Made by a program: the position numbers and the translations under genes
Source of the DNA: Nocardia asteroides
GTDB lineage: Bacteria > Actinomycetota > Actinomycetes > Mycobacteriales > Mycobacteriaceae
Reading direction: 5' to 3'
Length of the DNA: 64,000 bases
NCBI RefSeq assembly: GCF_900637185.1
Contig: NZ_LR134352.1
Location: 6,919,364-6,983,363 of the forward strand
Shown: positions 63,365 to 64,000 of the stretch, piece by piece
Position numbering within the stretch: the stretch's first letter is position 1
How the letters are laid out: each line of letters opens with the position of its first letter
The notes under the pieces: generated by a model
The model's database searches: none
Told to the model about the DNA's origin: nothing
What the model saw: the letters and a program-made list of their open reading frames with translations, nothing else

Positions 63365-64000
63365 GTGACCGAACGCAACGAACGCGTGTGGATCGACAAG
63401 CAGCACCCGGCGATCTTCAAGGCGCTCAGCGCCACCGCCGCCGAGATCAGGGCCGCCGCCGCGGCCGCGGGCATCGACCGCCGATTGATCGAACTGATCA
63501 ATCTGCGCGTCTCCCAGATCAACGGCTGCCCCTACTGCCTGGACGTGCACGAGCACGCCGGACTCGGCGCGGGCCTGTCCGCGCAGGAGATCGCGGTGTT
63601 GCCCGCCTGGCGGCGCGGCGGCACGTACTCGGCCGCCGACCGGGCCGCGCTCGGGCTGGCCGAGGCGGTCACCACGCTGCCCGACGAGGAGCGCACCGAC
63701 CGGGAATACGAGATCGCCCGCGAGCATTGGTCCGAGGAACAGATTTCGGTGATCATCTGGGTCGCCGTCGCGATCGGCGCGTTCAACCGCGTGTCGATCC
63801 TGAGCGCGCACCCGGTGCCGGTGCGGAAGGAGCGCAAGAAGATGACCGAGCAGCCCACCCCCGCAGCACAGCCCAGCACGGGCGAGCCCGAACGCCGGGT
63901 CGTGCGCAACGAGGAGAAGAACCGCTACGACGTGTTCTACGACGGCGAGCTGGCCGGCTTCACCGAGTACGTCGAGCGCGACAACGACACCGACTTCGTG
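63365..64000 (+). CDS. Carboxymuconolactone decarboxylase/AhpD-like domain fused to a GNAT-like domain (3' end outside the window)
   Basis: 212 codons are in the window and no stop is reached. Residues 1-~155 are a CMD/AhpD-like fold with the redox pair CPYC (in QINGCPYCLDVHEHAG) and the downstream His, expected to act as a peroxide-linked or alkylhydroperoxidase-like helper. A hydrophilic linker (KERKKMTEQPTPAAQPST) leads to NRYDVFYDGELAGFTEYVER, the start of a YidJ/GNAT-type acetyltransferase domain. There is an in-frame ATG at 63842 in the linker where a separate acetyltransferase gene could begin, but no stop precedes it, so the two domains are read as one protein. Start GTG 63365. Confidence 0.75.
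   Translation, partial: MTERNERVWIDKQHPAIFKALSATAAEIRAAAAAAGIDRRLIELINLRVSQINGCPYCLDVHEHAGLGAGLSAQEIAVLPAWRRGGTYSAADRAALGLAEAVTTLPDEERTDREYEIAREHWSEEQISVIIWVAVAIGAFNRVSILSAHPVPVRKERKKMTEQPTPAAQPSTGEPERRVVRNEEKNRYDVFYDGELAGFTEYVERDNDTDFV

Overview
The window is high-GC actinobacterial DNA, most consistent with a Nocardia-like member of the Mycobacteriales. The signs are a mycofactocin locus (MftA ending in IDGMCGVY), a KshB-type steroid hydroxylase reductase behind a KstR-type operator, DUF3558 lipoproteins, an FprB-type ferredoxin/ferredoxin reductase and a PknH/PknD-like kinase. No rRNA, tRNA, insertion sequence or CRISPR array was seen. All calls were made by reading the sequence; no database search was run.

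Layout. 1-4.4 kb: the tail of an acyl-CoA (acetoacetyl-CoA) synthetase, a tandem-TetR regulator, a small membrane protein behind a promoter flanked by two CTAGC-N3-GCTAG palindromes, a Tat-exported DUF1254 lipoprotein and a membrane-anchored unknown. 4.4-25.6 kb (minus strand): a nonribosomal peptide locus. One 5949-residue synthetase holds five complete C-A-PCP modules (by-eye codes: Ser, unknown, Ser, Thr, unknown), a sixth C domain and a stub of a sixth A domain. It overlaps a 1031-residue protein made of two adenylation domains that look catalytically dead plus half a C domain, which in turn overlaps an MbtH-like protein. No thioesterase is present. 26.0-32.8 kb: a GAF/SARP-like regulator and a compact mycofactocin cluster (mftA, a fused mftB-mftC, mftF, mftG; no mftD or mftE), with a divergent TetR gene. 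32.9-45.6 kb: kshB, a HEAT-repeat DNA glycosylase-like gene, a MurI-like racemase, a KOW mini-protein, an FAD reductase, an SPW membrane protein with a coupled TetR gene, an MFS exporter whose frame runs antisense through that TetR gene, an XRE regulator, a second EF-G, a Pro/Gln-rich membrane protein, a PPOX protein and an alpha/beta hydrolase.

45.7-50.2 kb: the str operon (rpsL-rpsG-fusA-tuf, minus strand) with a strong terminator after tuf. 50.4-64 kb: two overlapping DUF3558 lipoprotein genes, a small secreted protein, hppD with a divergent AsnC/Lrp regulator, a QxQ winged-helix (HTH_42) protein, a quinone oxidoreductase, a receptor-like Ser/Thr kinase, an acyl-ACP thioesterase-like gene, an FprB-like enzyme, a SixA phosphatase, a VOC protein, a MerR-aldo/keto reductase pair behind a 19-bp-spacer promoter, and a carboxymuconolactone decarboxylase/GNAT fusion cut by the window edge.

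The most unusual element is the NRPS locus: an assembly line that ends in a condensation domain with no thioesterase, next to a conserved-looking but catalytically degenerate tandem A-domain protein. The MftB-MftC fusion, the EF-G paralog and the MFS/TetR antisense overlap are the next most notable.
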